Positions 1-6,957 of a stretch of 10,639 nt of DNA are shown here, piece by piece (positions within the stretch are counted from its first letter, which is position 1; every line of letters begins with the position of its first letter). The notes beneath the pieces were generated by a model. It ran no database searches. It saw only the letters and a list, made by a program, of their open reading frames with translations, and was not told where the DNA came from. Both the position numbers and the translations under genes were made by a program. The DNA is from Pseudomonadota bacterium (GTDB lineage Bacteria; Myxococcota; UBA9042; PHBI01): positions 1 through 10,639 of the forward strand of contig SYAK01000574.1 of NCBI GenBank assembly GCA_005788935.1, read 5' to 3'.

Positions 1-202
1 GACCGTCGACCGCGCGCAGCTCGGCGGCACGCCGTGGCGCAACGAGGCCGCCACGAGCGCCATGCGCGGCGGCCACGCGGCCGTCGTGACGCCGTCGGGC
101 TTCGTCTTCCTGGCCGGCGGATCGGCCGATCTGCAGTCAGGCGGCGTCCGAGGCCGCATCACCGCCGAAATCTGGGCACCGCCCGGCCTGCCCCGCCCCT
201 GA
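1..202 (+). CDS. Kelch-like beta-propeller protein, C-terminal end (partial)
   Basis: The frame is open from the left edge and stops with TGA at 200-202, giving about 66 visible residues. The visible part contains a Kelch-type signature: a Met-Arg-Gly-Gly-His-Ala-Ala-Val strand, then a Pro-Ser-Gly turn, a Phe-Val-Phe-Leu strand and a Gly-Gly pair. In Kelch or galactose-oxidase-type propellers this forms one blade. A short closing strand (Ile-Thr-Ala-Glu-Ile-Trp) ends the protein. Such repeats are common in secreted and surface proteins of Myxococcota, where they usually serve binding. No catalytic residue or signal peptide can be judged because the N-terminus is outside the window. The next gene starts 14 bases after this stop, so the two are probably co-transcribed. 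The Kelch reading rests on a single repeat; an RCC1-like or other propeller is possible. Confidence 0.6.
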   Translation, partial: TVDRAQLGGTPWRNEAATSAMRGGHAAVVTPSGFVFLAGGSADLQSGGVRGRITAEIWAPPGLPRP

Positions 203-206
203 CGCC

Positions 207-210
207 GAGG
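207..210 (+). promoter_or_regulatory. Ribosome binding site deciding the start of the PEGA-domain gene
   Basis: GAGG lies 6 bases before the ATG at 217. This supports 217 over the longer in-frame ATG at 34, which would overlap the upstream gene and produce an Arg-rich non-natural N-terminus. Confidence 0.6.
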
Positions 211-216
211 TCCCGC

Positions 217-1560
217 ATGAAGAGCCTCCACAATGCCCTCAGCCGCCGCTGGACGGCCGCGCTGACCGCCCTGACCTTCACCGCGATGACGACCGCGGCC
301 GCGCCCACGGTCCACGCGGAGTCTGGCAAGCTCGGCAAGGACGACGCCCGCGTGGCGCTGTTCGTGTTTCCGAAGGCTCGATTCGCGCCCGCCGAGGCGG
401 CGCTCCTTCAGGGGCTGCTGCGTGCACAGCTCGAGCGCCTCGTATCGGTGCGCCCAGGCGGCCCGGGGGGCGAGCCCGCGCAGCCACTGCACCGCCAGCT
501 CGGCGACCGTCTCGAGCGCGGGTTTCGCGCATTGAATGACCGAGCAGGGGCTGTCGCGCTGCCGATCTTCGAGGAGGCCTGGAAGATCGTGACGGCCTGG
601 GAAGGGCCTGTGCCGCTGCGCCTGCTCGCCCGGGCCGCCAAGGGCCTGGGTGTCGCGCGCGTCATGACGGGAGACACCGACCGAGGCCAGGAGCTCATCG
701 AGCAGTCGATGAACCTCGTGGCCGATCAGCAGCTTTCGGACTACGGGTGGACGCTCGATCTTCGTACGGCGTTCAACGAGGTCATGGAGACGCGCGCGAG
801 CGCCGAGCCAGGCGGGCTCGAGATCGACGTCGTCCCCGAGGGGGCCTCGGTGCGGGTCAACGGTGAGTTCAAGGGCCTGTCGCCGCTGACGATCGAGGCG
901 CTGCCGCCCGGTCGCCACTGGGTCGAGGCGGGCGCCGACGGACACCGCTGGCAGGGGGCGTTCGTCCAGGTCACGGCGGGCGAGTCCTCGATTCACGCGA
1001 TCGAGCTGCTGCCGATGGACAACGGGCCCGCCGCTTCGGTGGAGGTCGCGGCCCTCGCGAAGGCGGTCGCGCGGACGCCTGGGGCGCAGCTCAACGACGT
1101 CGCCGCGGCCACGGGCGCCGACGCGGTCATTGCACTCGAGGTCTCGTCGAGCCAGGCCGGCTACCAGTTCGCGGGCTGGGTCCGGGACGCCGCGGGCAAC
1201 GCGCGCAAGATCCAGGCGCAGTTCCCGAAGGACGGCTCGTTCGTCGGGCGCGTGCGCGCCTTCCTCGCCGACACGCTCGGCACCGAGGAGGCCGAGGACG
1301 ACTCGCTGACCCCGCTGGACGGGCCGCCGCAGACCTCCGTCATGAGCGGCGGAGACATGGTCATCGACCCGAACGACCCGATCTTCAAGGGGCAGAAGCG
1401 CGCCGAGGCGCCGGCCATCACCGACCAGTGGTGGTTCTGGCTCATCGCGGGCTCGGTCACCGCGGGGCTCGTGGCGGGCGGCGTCGTGCTCTTCTCGGGG
1501 GCGGACGAGGGCCTCGGCCCGACTGGCCGGGTCGTGCTGAACGTCAACGCCGTCCGATGA
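217..1560 (+). CDS. Exported PEGA-domain protein with C-terminal membrane segment
   Basis: The protein has 447 residues. Residues 1-34 form a signal peptide: a Lys/Arg start, an Ala/Leu/Thr-rich core and an Ala-X-Ala-like end at His-Ala. Residues 40-195 are mostly helical and may be TPR-like. Residues 199-265 form a PEGA domain, with a Gly-Leu-Glu-Ile start, Pro-Glu-Gly-Ala, Val-Asn-Gly, a Leu-Pro-Pro-Gly-Arg-His turn and a Gly-Tyr/His-type hydrophobic end. Residues 275-355 form a second alpha/beta region (Ala-Thr-Gly-Ala-Asp-Ala-Val-Ile) that recalls periplasmic domains tied to cell-envelope assembly, but I cannot assign it. A Trp-Trp-Phe-Trp start and hydrophobic stretch at 406-427 make one membrane helix, with about 20 residues after it. 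PEGA domains are thought to bind the cell surface or other proteins, and this layout recurs in Myxococcota. The start at 217 is chosen for the signal peptide and the GAGG upstream. Exact function is unknown. Confidence 0.82.
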   Translation: MKSLHNALSRRWTAALTALTFTAMTTAAAPTVHAESGKLGKDDARVALFVFPKARFAPAEAALLQGLLRAQLERLVSVRPGGPGGEPAQPLHRQLGDRLERGFRALNDRAGAVALPIFEEAWKIVTAWEGPVPLRLLARAAKGLGVARVMTGDTDRGQELIEQSMNLVADQQLSDYGWTLDLRTAFNEVMETRASAEPGGLEIDVVPEGASVRVNGEFKGLSPLTIEALPPGRHWVEAGADGHRWQGAFVQVTAGESSIHAIELLPMDNGPAASVEVAALAKAVARTPGAQLNDVAAATGADAVIALEVSSSQAGYQFAGWVRDAAGNARKIQAQFPKDGSFVGRVRAFLADTLGTEEAEDDSLTPLDGPPQTSVMSGGDMVIDPNDPIFKGQKRAEAPAITDQWWFWLIAGSVTAGLVAGGVVLFSGADEGLGPTGRVVLNVNAVR

Positions 1561-1704
1561 GGGGCTGACGTCCCGCAGGACGACCGCGTCGCGCACCTCG
1601 TGAACGTCACCGACCGGACGGTGTTGCGCCGGGATGCCCATTCGGGCAACACTGCCGGGCGCCCTCGTCCAACGACCCTGCGAGGCGCCAGGACTCGAAT
1701 CCGC
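1561..1704 (+). promoter_or_regulatory. Dyad-rich spacer ahead of the PDZ lipoprotein gene
   Basis: This 144-base gap holds four inverted repeats. CGTCC-CGCA-GGACG lies at 1569-1582. A 16-base near-palindrome, CACCGACCGGACGGTG, lies at 1608-1623. An imperfect hairpin spans 1623-1650 (GTTGC/GCAAC outer arm, CCG/CGG inner arm, one bulge). A GC-only stem spans 1658-1689 (GGCGCC-C-TCG with CGA-GGCGCC, one bulge, 13-base loop). None is followed by a T-tract, so a classic intrinsic terminator is not shown. The last stem ends directly before the likely Shine-Dalgarno AGGA at 1690-1693. I saw no convincing -35/-10 pair. Confidence 0.35.
1690..1693 (+). promoter_or_regulatory. Probable ribosome binding site of the PDZ lipoprotein gene
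   Basis: AGGA stands 11 bases before the ATG at 1705, a slightly long spacing. Together with the lipoprotein signal beginning exactly at 1705, it supports this start over the in-frame GTG at 1600. The GC-rich stem at 1658-1689 abuts it. Confidence 0.4.
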
Positions 1705-3351
1705 ATGCTCACGTCGCGGCGCCACCTTCTGCTCCTGATGCTGTCCGCGGGCTTGGCCCTCGCAGGCTGCAAGGAGAAGACCGCGACGCCGCTTGACCTG
1801 CGCATCGTGCTCGACCCCGGACCGCGACTCGTCGAGGTCGCCGCGATGATGCCAGGCCGTGCTCCGTCCGAGCGGCTCGCGGCCGCGGTCGCCCTCGCGC
1901 GCTCGCTGCGCGAACGGCTCTCGCCGCGCACGGGCAAGGCGTCGGCCCACGTGGACGTGCGCGCGCTGCCCGCCGAGGCGGCGCAGGCCATCGATCTCGT
2001 CTTCACCGCACTCGAGGCCGGCGAGGCCTTTCCCGAGGCGAAGGGCTGCAGCGACGGCGTCGAGGACGTCCTCGTGCTGTGCCAGCTGCTCGACCTGACG
2101 GCTCCGCCAGGCGACGTGGCGCAGCTCGACGCGCTGATGTGGGTCGGCACGCGGCTCCGTGAGGACCGTCCGGGCGCGCTCGGGACGGTGGCTGGCATGA
2201 CGATCGCGGCGAACACCGTCAAGCTCGCGCGGGCCCGTGGGCTGAGGCCATGGCCCGGGGTGGAGCGTCACTGGGTGCCGCCGCACTTCGTCCTTATCGC
2301 CTACGCACGCGAGGCCATCTGCATGCTCGACCGGCTCAACGCCGCGGGGACCGAGCATGACCTCGCCGCCAACGCGCTGCTCGCGCGCGACGGCAAGGCC
2401 CTCCGGAGTCAGCGGGACGAGACGGTGCGCGACGCGCTCGGGCTCGTCCGGGATCCGACGCTCATGCTGCGCCGAATTCGCGAATCCGAGGAAAAGGCGG
2501 CAAAATCTTCGAAGGAGCTCGTGCGCATGCAGGCGCTCGGCCCCGAGCCGTGGCAGGACATCGACGCGGCGAGGCAAGTCCTCGACGCCTTCGTTCAGGA
2601 GTCGCAGGCCCTCGCGCTCGCGGGCAAGAGCGCGACCGACGCGACGCGGGCGGCCCGGGATAGCGCGGCGCGGACAGGTTCGATGCGCGCGGGTCTCCTC
2701 GGGTCGCTCGGAGACGCGCTGTGGATCGGGCGCGACGGGGGCGGGGTGCGGGTGCTCGGGCTGGTGGCGGGTGCGAGGCTCCACACGCTAGGCCTGCGAA
2801 ACGGCGATCTCGTGACGGAGCTCTCGGGGGTGACCGTCTCGGGGCCCGCGGCCCTCCAGGCAGCCATCACGGAGGCGCCTGAGGGCGTGGCGCAGCTGTC
2901 GGTGCTGCGGCGCGGGGAGCCGATGACGCTGCGTTTCGAGCTCGAGTGGACGCCGACGGCGGGGGCTGGCGAGGCGGGCGCGGACGATCCGTTGCCGCGG
3001 TCCGAGGGGATTACGCCGCTCGGCGGGGACCGCTTCGCGGTGTCGCTCGCGCTGCGTGGCGGCGACGTCATCGAGATGCTCGAGCACCCGACGGATTTCC
3101 GGATGGTCCCGGTCCTGCGCGACGGGGGCGCTGGCGGGCTGTCGGCGCTGCGTCTGCTGGGCGTGCGCAAGCAGTCCCTGGCGGCAGCACTCGGTCTCAA
3201 GTCCGGGGACCTGTTGGCCTTCTTCAACGGCAAGCCCCTCGACCAGGAGTTCCTGCGCCGCAGCTTCAAGGCCGACCTCCGTCCGTCCACGATGACGCTC
3301 GGTGTCACGCGCCAGGGACTCGCCCGCACGCTGACCTGGGAGCTGCGCTGA
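1705..3351 (+). CDS. Lipoprotein with two PDZ domains, C-terminal one GspC-like
   Basis: The protein has 548 residues. The N-terminus is a lipoprotein signal: Arg-Arg, a Leu-rich core, then Leu-Ala-Gly-Cys with Cys22 as the predicted lipid site. Residue 23 is Lys rather than Asp, which fits the outer membrane if the usual sorting rule applies. Residues 30-330 are mainly helical with Cys115, Cys126 and Cys206, possible disulfide partners. Residues about 335-415 form a PDZ domain (Leu-Gly-Leu-Arg-Asn-Gly-Asp-Leu-Val). Residues about 440-548 form a second one (Leu-Gly-Leu-Lys-Ser-Gly-Asp-Leu-Leu, then Phe-Asn-Gly-Lys-Pro-Leu). In the second, the preceding Met-Val-Pro-Val-Leu-Arg-Asp-Gly-Gly resembles the PDZ of type II secretion protein GspC. 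No protease triad is visible, so an HtrA-type enzyme is unlikely. A short Lys- and Glu-rich patch near residues 256-271 uses lower-GC codons. The helicase gene starts 21 bases downstream. A role as envelope scaffold is inferred; substrate and partner are unknown. Confidence 0.78.
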   Translation: MLTSRRHLLLLMLSAGLALAGCKEKTATPLDLRIVLDPGPRLVEVAAMMPGRAPSERLAAAVALARSLRERLSPRTGKASAHVDVRALPAEAAQAIDLVFTALEAGEAFPEAKGCSDGVEDVLVLCQLLDLTAPPGDVAQLDALMWVGTRLREDRPGALGTVAGMTIAANTVKLARARGLRPWPGVERHWVPPHFVLIAYAREAICMLDRLNAAGTEHDLAANALLARDGKALRSQRDETVRDALGLVRDPTLMLRRIRESEEKAAKSSKELVRMQALGPEPWQDIDAARQVLDAFVQESQALALAGKSATDATRAARDSAARTGSMRAGLLGSLGDALWIGRDGGGVRVLGLVAGARLHTLGLRNGDLVTELSGVTVSGPAALQAAITEAPEGVAQLSVLRRGEPMTLRFELEWTPTAGAGEAGADDPLPRSEGITPLGGDRFAVSLALRGGDVIEMLEHPTDFRMVPVLRDGGAGGLSALRLLGVRKQSLAAALGLKSGDLLAFFNGKPLDQEFLRRSFKADLRPSTMTLGVTRQGLARTLTWELR

Positions 3352-3360
3352 GCGCGCCCT

Positions 3361-3365
3361 GAGGA
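3361..3365 (+). promoter_or_regulatory. Ribosome binding site of the helicase gene
   Basis: GAGGA lies 7 bases before the ATG at 3373, in the short gap after the PDZ lipoprotein stop. Confidence 0.6.
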
Positions 3366-3372
3366 CGCCGCG

Positions 3373-6300
3373 ATGACCGAACTCGCCACACCTCGCCTTC
3401 CGCGCCTGCTCACGCGCCACGTGTTCGTCCACCCCGACGTGGGGCGCGATGTGGCCAGCGGCCGCTGGGAGCGCCTCGCGGGCCGCGCGACGCTGGTGCT
3501 GAAGGCCCTCGCCGCGCGCGGCACCTGGCACTTCAAGGGCGTCAGTGGGGTCAATCGCGGCTGGCGCCGGACGGGGCTCGGCGGCAGCGGCGGCTTCCAC
3601 TTCTATCTGTGGTGGACGGTTCAGGGTTCCGGGCCCGGCAAGACATTGCCGCTCGAGCCCGGGGCGGTCGTCGTGCGGGCGATACGCCACCACGACGCGA
3701 CTGACGACGCCACGCCGCTTCCCGTGGGCCGTCTCGAGGACTACGCGCGCCTCGCGGAGGCCCGCTTCGAGCTCGGGCCCGCGGCCGACCCGTGGACCCC
3801 CGCCCAGCGGAGCTTTCTGCAGGACACTGCCCGCGTGCGCGTCCTGAAGGGGCTCCCGGGCTCTGGCAAGACCACCTGCCTGTGGGAGACGGTCGAGCGC
3901 CTCGGGGGGCGCCGCGTCCTCTACCTGACCTGGTCACGGGCGCTCGCCGAGGAGGCGCGGCGCTACTTCGAGGTCCACGCCTCCCGCGACACCGAGATCG
4001 AGGTCCGGTCATTTTCCGAGTTCCTCGGGTTGCTGCTCGGCGAGGACGTCGAACCGATCCCGTTCCGCGAGGCGGTGGCGCAGCTGAAACGCCTGCTGCA
4101 GCAGGGGCGCATCCGGAACCACATCCTGCGGCAGCAACTCGAGCGGGACCGGGAGCTCTACTTCGGGCTGATGCGCGGCTGGATCAAGGGGCGTCATCTT
4201 TGGCGGGGCCGTCGCGTGCCGCCCCCGGCCGGGTACGAGGACGCAGGGACGGGCGACCCCGAGAGCGACCCCGTCCGAGCCTGGGACCAGGAGCTGCAGG
4301 ACGCCCTCGGCCGCGCGCGCCAGCTCTACACCGAGCTGAAGCTGACGGAGGACGAGGAGGATCAGCTTTTCCCGGAGCTCTCCGCCGCCGTACGCCTCAA
4401 GCGCCGCCTTCTGGCCGACGCGGCCAAGGTGCTGCCGCGGCGCTGGGACCTCGTGGTGCTTGACGAGGTCCAGGACCTGACCCCGGCCGAGCTTGACGTC
4501 GTGCTGCACGTCTGCCGCCACGCGCCAGGTCCCGACGGGCGGCCGCCCGAGCTGGTCCTGGCCGGAGACGAGGGGCAGAGCGTTCGCCACACCTACTTCG
4601 AGTGGCGCGAGCTCAACAACCAGCTCGCGACCGTGCTAGAGGCGCCTTCCGACGTCCAGCTCGACGAGAACCAGCGCAACCCGGCGGCCATCGGCGAGGC
4701 TCTCGCCCGCGCGCAGGTCCTCTACCGGCACCTCAAGAAGGCGCTGCGCCCGGGTGGTCAGCGCAGCGAGCGCGTCGACGTCGAAGGCGACGCGACCGTC
4801 TGCGTGACGCGCCTCGCCTCGGACGCCGAGGCGGCCGCGTTCCTCCGCGAGCTCGCCGAGCAGACGGACGCGGCCTTCATCCACCTCGGTGAGGATCCGC
4901 CGGACTGGGCGATAGCCGACGAGGTGGTGCGCGACCGCCTCCGCACACCGTCCGAGGCTAAAGGGCTCGAATTTGCGGCGGTCTGTATCCTCGGCGCGTC
5001 CGAGGCCATCGGCGGCCTCACGGAAGAGCTCGCGCTGCATGACCCTCTGAAATACAGGTTATCCGTTAACCGATTGCGGGTCGCCATCAGCCGCGCGACT
5101 CAGACGCTGGCCTTCATCGAGGTCGGCGACGAGCCGCCGCCCGAGTTGTTGGCCATCGCGGGAGACGCGAAGCTGGCGCCGGAGATCCTCGTCGATCGCC
5201 TCGTCGACAGCGATCTGCCGCCAGATGAGCGCTTCGCGCGGCTCATCGCGGCCGCGCGTCACGACATGGAAGAGCGCCCCGGTCCCGCCTGGCGCACGCT
5301 GCGCCGGGTGCAGGCGCTCGCGACCCAGGAGGGCTACCGCGGCGTCTGGGATGACCTCGAGCTGAAGGTCGAGGTCGACACGCTGCTCGCGCGCATCGCC
5401 TTCGCGCAGGCGCTGCGGACCGGTCCGGGCGTTGTCGACGCTCCGTCGCTCGCCGAGGATGGGCGGGCGGCGCTGACGGCGCTCGGCGGCGAGTCGCTCG
5501 TGGCCCTGTGGGAGGCCGTCGAGGGTTGGCAGCACGCGCGGAGCCCCGGGAAGGCTGGGCAGGAGGAGTTCGGGGCGCGTGTCGTGCGGGCGCTCGAACC
5601 CGTCGTGGCGGTGGGTCGCTCGGGCTGGCTCGCGGATGAGCTCGGGCGGGCGCGCGTCCGTTTCGGGGCGCTGCTCGAGCTGCTGGCCGCGAGCGGTGCG
5701 ACGGCGGGCCTCTTTGCGGGGCACGTCGAGGGCTGGCTCGTGCTCTTTGGCCATGACCGGTTCGAGGCGGCCACGACCTCGCGGCGCCTGCGGCGGGGCG
5801 CGCTTGACACCCTGCTCGCGGCGGCGCGCCACGATGCGGCCATCGAGGTCTGCGTGGCGCTCGAGCCGATCGTCGACGCCGAGGACCTCGCCCGCAAGGT
5901 GGCGCTGCTTCGGGCCACCGCGCGCCACGACGAGCTGGCGCGGCTCCTTGAGGCGCACGAAGACGGGCCGGGCGCCTTCGAGGCGTGGCTCGACGCGGGT
6001 GACGTCGACGCGGCGATGCGGGTCGGCACCTGGCTTGAGCCAGCGGCACGCGCAGCGCTCGCGTCGATGGGTGATGTGCTCGGGCTGCTGCGCGCGGGCC
6101 GTTTCGGACCCCGAGAGCGGCAGCTGCTCGCGGGTGCCTGTCTGCCGATGGGGCCGGCACTCGAGCGGGCTCATAACGAGGCGCGCCGGATGGCACGCGA
6201 CCTCGAGGCTGGTCATAAGCGTTTGCAACAGCAACTATTGGAACTCCAACGATCGCGCCAGTCGCTCGCCACCGAGCGGGAGCAGCTGTCGCGCGAGGTC

Positions 6301-6948
6301 GAGGCGGCCGCAGCGTCGAGGACCGCAGACCTCGAACGCCGTGAGTTCGACCTCGCCGAGCGCGAGCAGCTCGCCGAGGAGCTCGAGCGGTTGCAGCAGC
6401 AGGACCTCGCCGCGGCGCATGCGACCATCATCGAGCGACGCGAGGCGATCGAAGCCGACCGCCTCCGCCTCGAGCACGAGCGCAAGGACCTGCGCGAGTC
6501 CGAGGCCTTCGTGATGCAGCAGTTCAACGAGCTCGAGGCGGCTGAGAAGGCGCTCGAGCCGAAGACTTCGGAAATGCAGCGCATGATGGCCGATATGCAG
6601 CGCGAGGCCGAACAGGTCTCCCGCGCCTCCGCCGACCTGTCGAGTCGCGAGGAGGCCCTGCGCAAGCGGGAGCGGAACGTCGCGAAGGAGCTGGCCGAGC
6701 TGATCCGGCAGCAGGAGACCCTTCAGCGCATGACCCAGAAGTCGGAGCAGGCCCGGCTCGACGCGGAGCAGGCCGAGCGCAAGCTCAAGCAGCGTCAGGA
6801 CGCGGTCGACACGAAGGACCGGCGTGTCCGGGAGCGTGAGACCCTGCTCGAAGCGCGCGACCGGGATCTGAAGCAGCGCCTCGCCGCGCTCGAGCTCCGC
6901 GAGCGCGACCTCAAGGCCGCCCGCGAGGCGGCAGCCAAGGGGGACTGA
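3373..6948 (+). CDS. Superfamily 1 (UvrD/Rep-like) helicase with long C-terminal coiled coil
   Basis: The protein has 1191 residues and no signal peptide, so it is cytoplasmic. Residues 1-105 form an unassigned domain with Asn-Arg-Gly-Trp-Arg-Arg and Phe-Tyr-Leu-Trp-Trp. The ATPase follows: a Q-motif-like Gln145, Walker A Gly-Leu-Pro-Gly-Ser-Gly-Lys-Thr-Thr (160-168), motif Ia (183-191), motif II Leu-Asp-Glu-Val-Gln-Asp (363-368), motif III Gly-Asp-Glu-Gly-Gln-Ser (398-403), an Asn-Gln-Arg-Asn-Pro motif (433-437), motif V Ala-Lys-Gly-Leu-Glu-Phe (529-534) and motif VI Val-Ala-Ile-Ser-Arg-Ala (570-575). All key ATPase residues are present, so ATP-driven nucleic acid translocation is likely. 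Residues 590-925 are helical, with Ala-Arg-His-Asp recurring at 628, 818 and 850. Residues 930-1189 form a charged coiled coil rich in Glu, Arg and Gln. No nuclease motif of the RecB/AddA type is seen. Typical UvrD is about 700 residues, so this is a larger architecture. Repair or defence roles are both possible. Confidence 0.87.
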   Translation: MTELATPRLPRLLTRHVFVHPDVGRDVASGRWERLAGRATLVLKALAARGTWHFKGVSGVNRGWRRTGLGGSGGFHFYLWWTVQGSGPGKTLPLEPGAVVVRAIRHHDATDDATPLPVGRLEDYARLAEARFELGPAADPWTPAQRSFLQDTARVRVLKGLPGSGKTTCLWETVERLGGRRVLYLTWSRALAEEARRYFEVHASRDTEIEVRSFSEFLGLLLGEDVEPIPFREAVAQLKRLLQQGRIRNHILRQQLERDRELYFGLMRGWIKGRHLWRGRRVPPPAGYEDAGTGDPESDPVRAWDQELQDALGRARQLYTELKLTEDEEDQLFPELSAAVRLKRRLLADAAKVLPRRWDLVVLDEVQDLTPAELDVVLHVCRHAPGPDGRPPELVLAGDEGQSVRHTYFEWRELNNQLATVLEAPSDVQLDENQRNPAAIGEALARAQVLYRHLKKALRPGGQRSERVDVEGDATVCVTRLASDAEAAAFLRELAEQTDAAFIHLGEDPPDWAIADEVVRDRLRTPSEAKGLEFAAVCILGASEAIGGLTEELALHDPLKYRLSVNRLRVAISRATQTLAFIEVGDEPPPELLAIAGDAKLAPEILVDRLVDSDLPPDERFARLIAAARHDMEERPGPAWRTLRRVQALATQEGYRGVWDDLELKVEVDTLLARIAFAQALRTGPGVVDAPSLAEDGRAALTALGGESLVALWEAVEGWQHARSPGKAGQEEFGARVVRALEPVVAVGRSGWLADELGRARVRFGALLELLAASGATAGLFAGHVEGWLVLFGHDRFEAATTSRRLRRGALDTLLAAARHDAAIEVCVALEPIVDAEDLARKVALLRATARHDELARLLEAHEDGPGAFEAWLDAGDVDAAMRVGTWLEPAARAALASMGDVLGLLRAGRFGPRERQLLAGACLPMGPALERAHNEARRMARDLEAGHKRLQQQLLELQRSRQSLATEREQLSREVEAAAASRTADLERREFDLAEREQLAEELERLQQQDLAAAHATIIERREAIEADRLRLEHERKDLRESEAFVMQQFNELEAAEKALEPKTSEMQRMMADMQREAEQVSRASADLSSREEALRKRERNVAKELAELIRQQETLQRMTQKSEQARLDAEQAERKLKQRQDAVDTKDRRVRERETLLEARDRDLKQRLAALELRERDLKAAREAAAKGD

Positions 6949-6957
6949 GGGGCCCGT
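6949..6957. other. Nine-base gap between convergent stop codons
   Basis: The helicase stop (TGA, 6946-6948) and the acidic-tail gene stop (TGA read leftward, 6960-6958) face each other with only GGGGCCCGT between them. I find no stem followed by T residues on either strand here, so termination must occur inside the opposing coding regions or by a factor-dependent route. Confidence 0.7.

Noticed and set aside
34..216. Longer start for the PEGA-domain gene at ATG 34
   Set aside because: The extension is Arg-rich, overlaps the end of the Kelch-like gene and hides a good signal peptide that begins at 217 behind a GAGG site.
1569..1582. Hairpin after the PEGA gene as an intrinsic terminator
   Set aside because: The stem has only five pairs and no T-tract follows.
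1600..1704. Longer start for the PDZ lipoprotein at GTG 1600
   Set aside because: It would bury the lipoprotein signal 35 residues inside the protein, and it lies across the dyads of the spacer.
1161..2222. Open frame of 353 codons on the minus strand
   Set aside because: It is Ser/Arg/Pro-rich shadow coding across two well-supported plus-strand genes and their spacer, as expected in GC-rich DNA.
2595..3693. Overlapping minus-strand open frames of about 300 codons
   Set aside because: Both are antisense to the PDZ lipoprotein and helicase genes, with Arg/Ser/Ala-biased composition and no domain-like motifs.
5059..6234. Minus-strand open frame of 391 codons inside the helicase gene
   Set aside because: It is Arg/Pro/Leu-rich and lacks recognisable motifs; the plus strand encodes helicase motif VI and helical repeats across the same bases.
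3373..6948. Helicase as a RecB or AddA nuclease-helicase
   Set aside because: The C-terminal third is coiled coil, with no Gly-X-Ile-Asp or Gln-X-X-X-Tyr nuclease motif.
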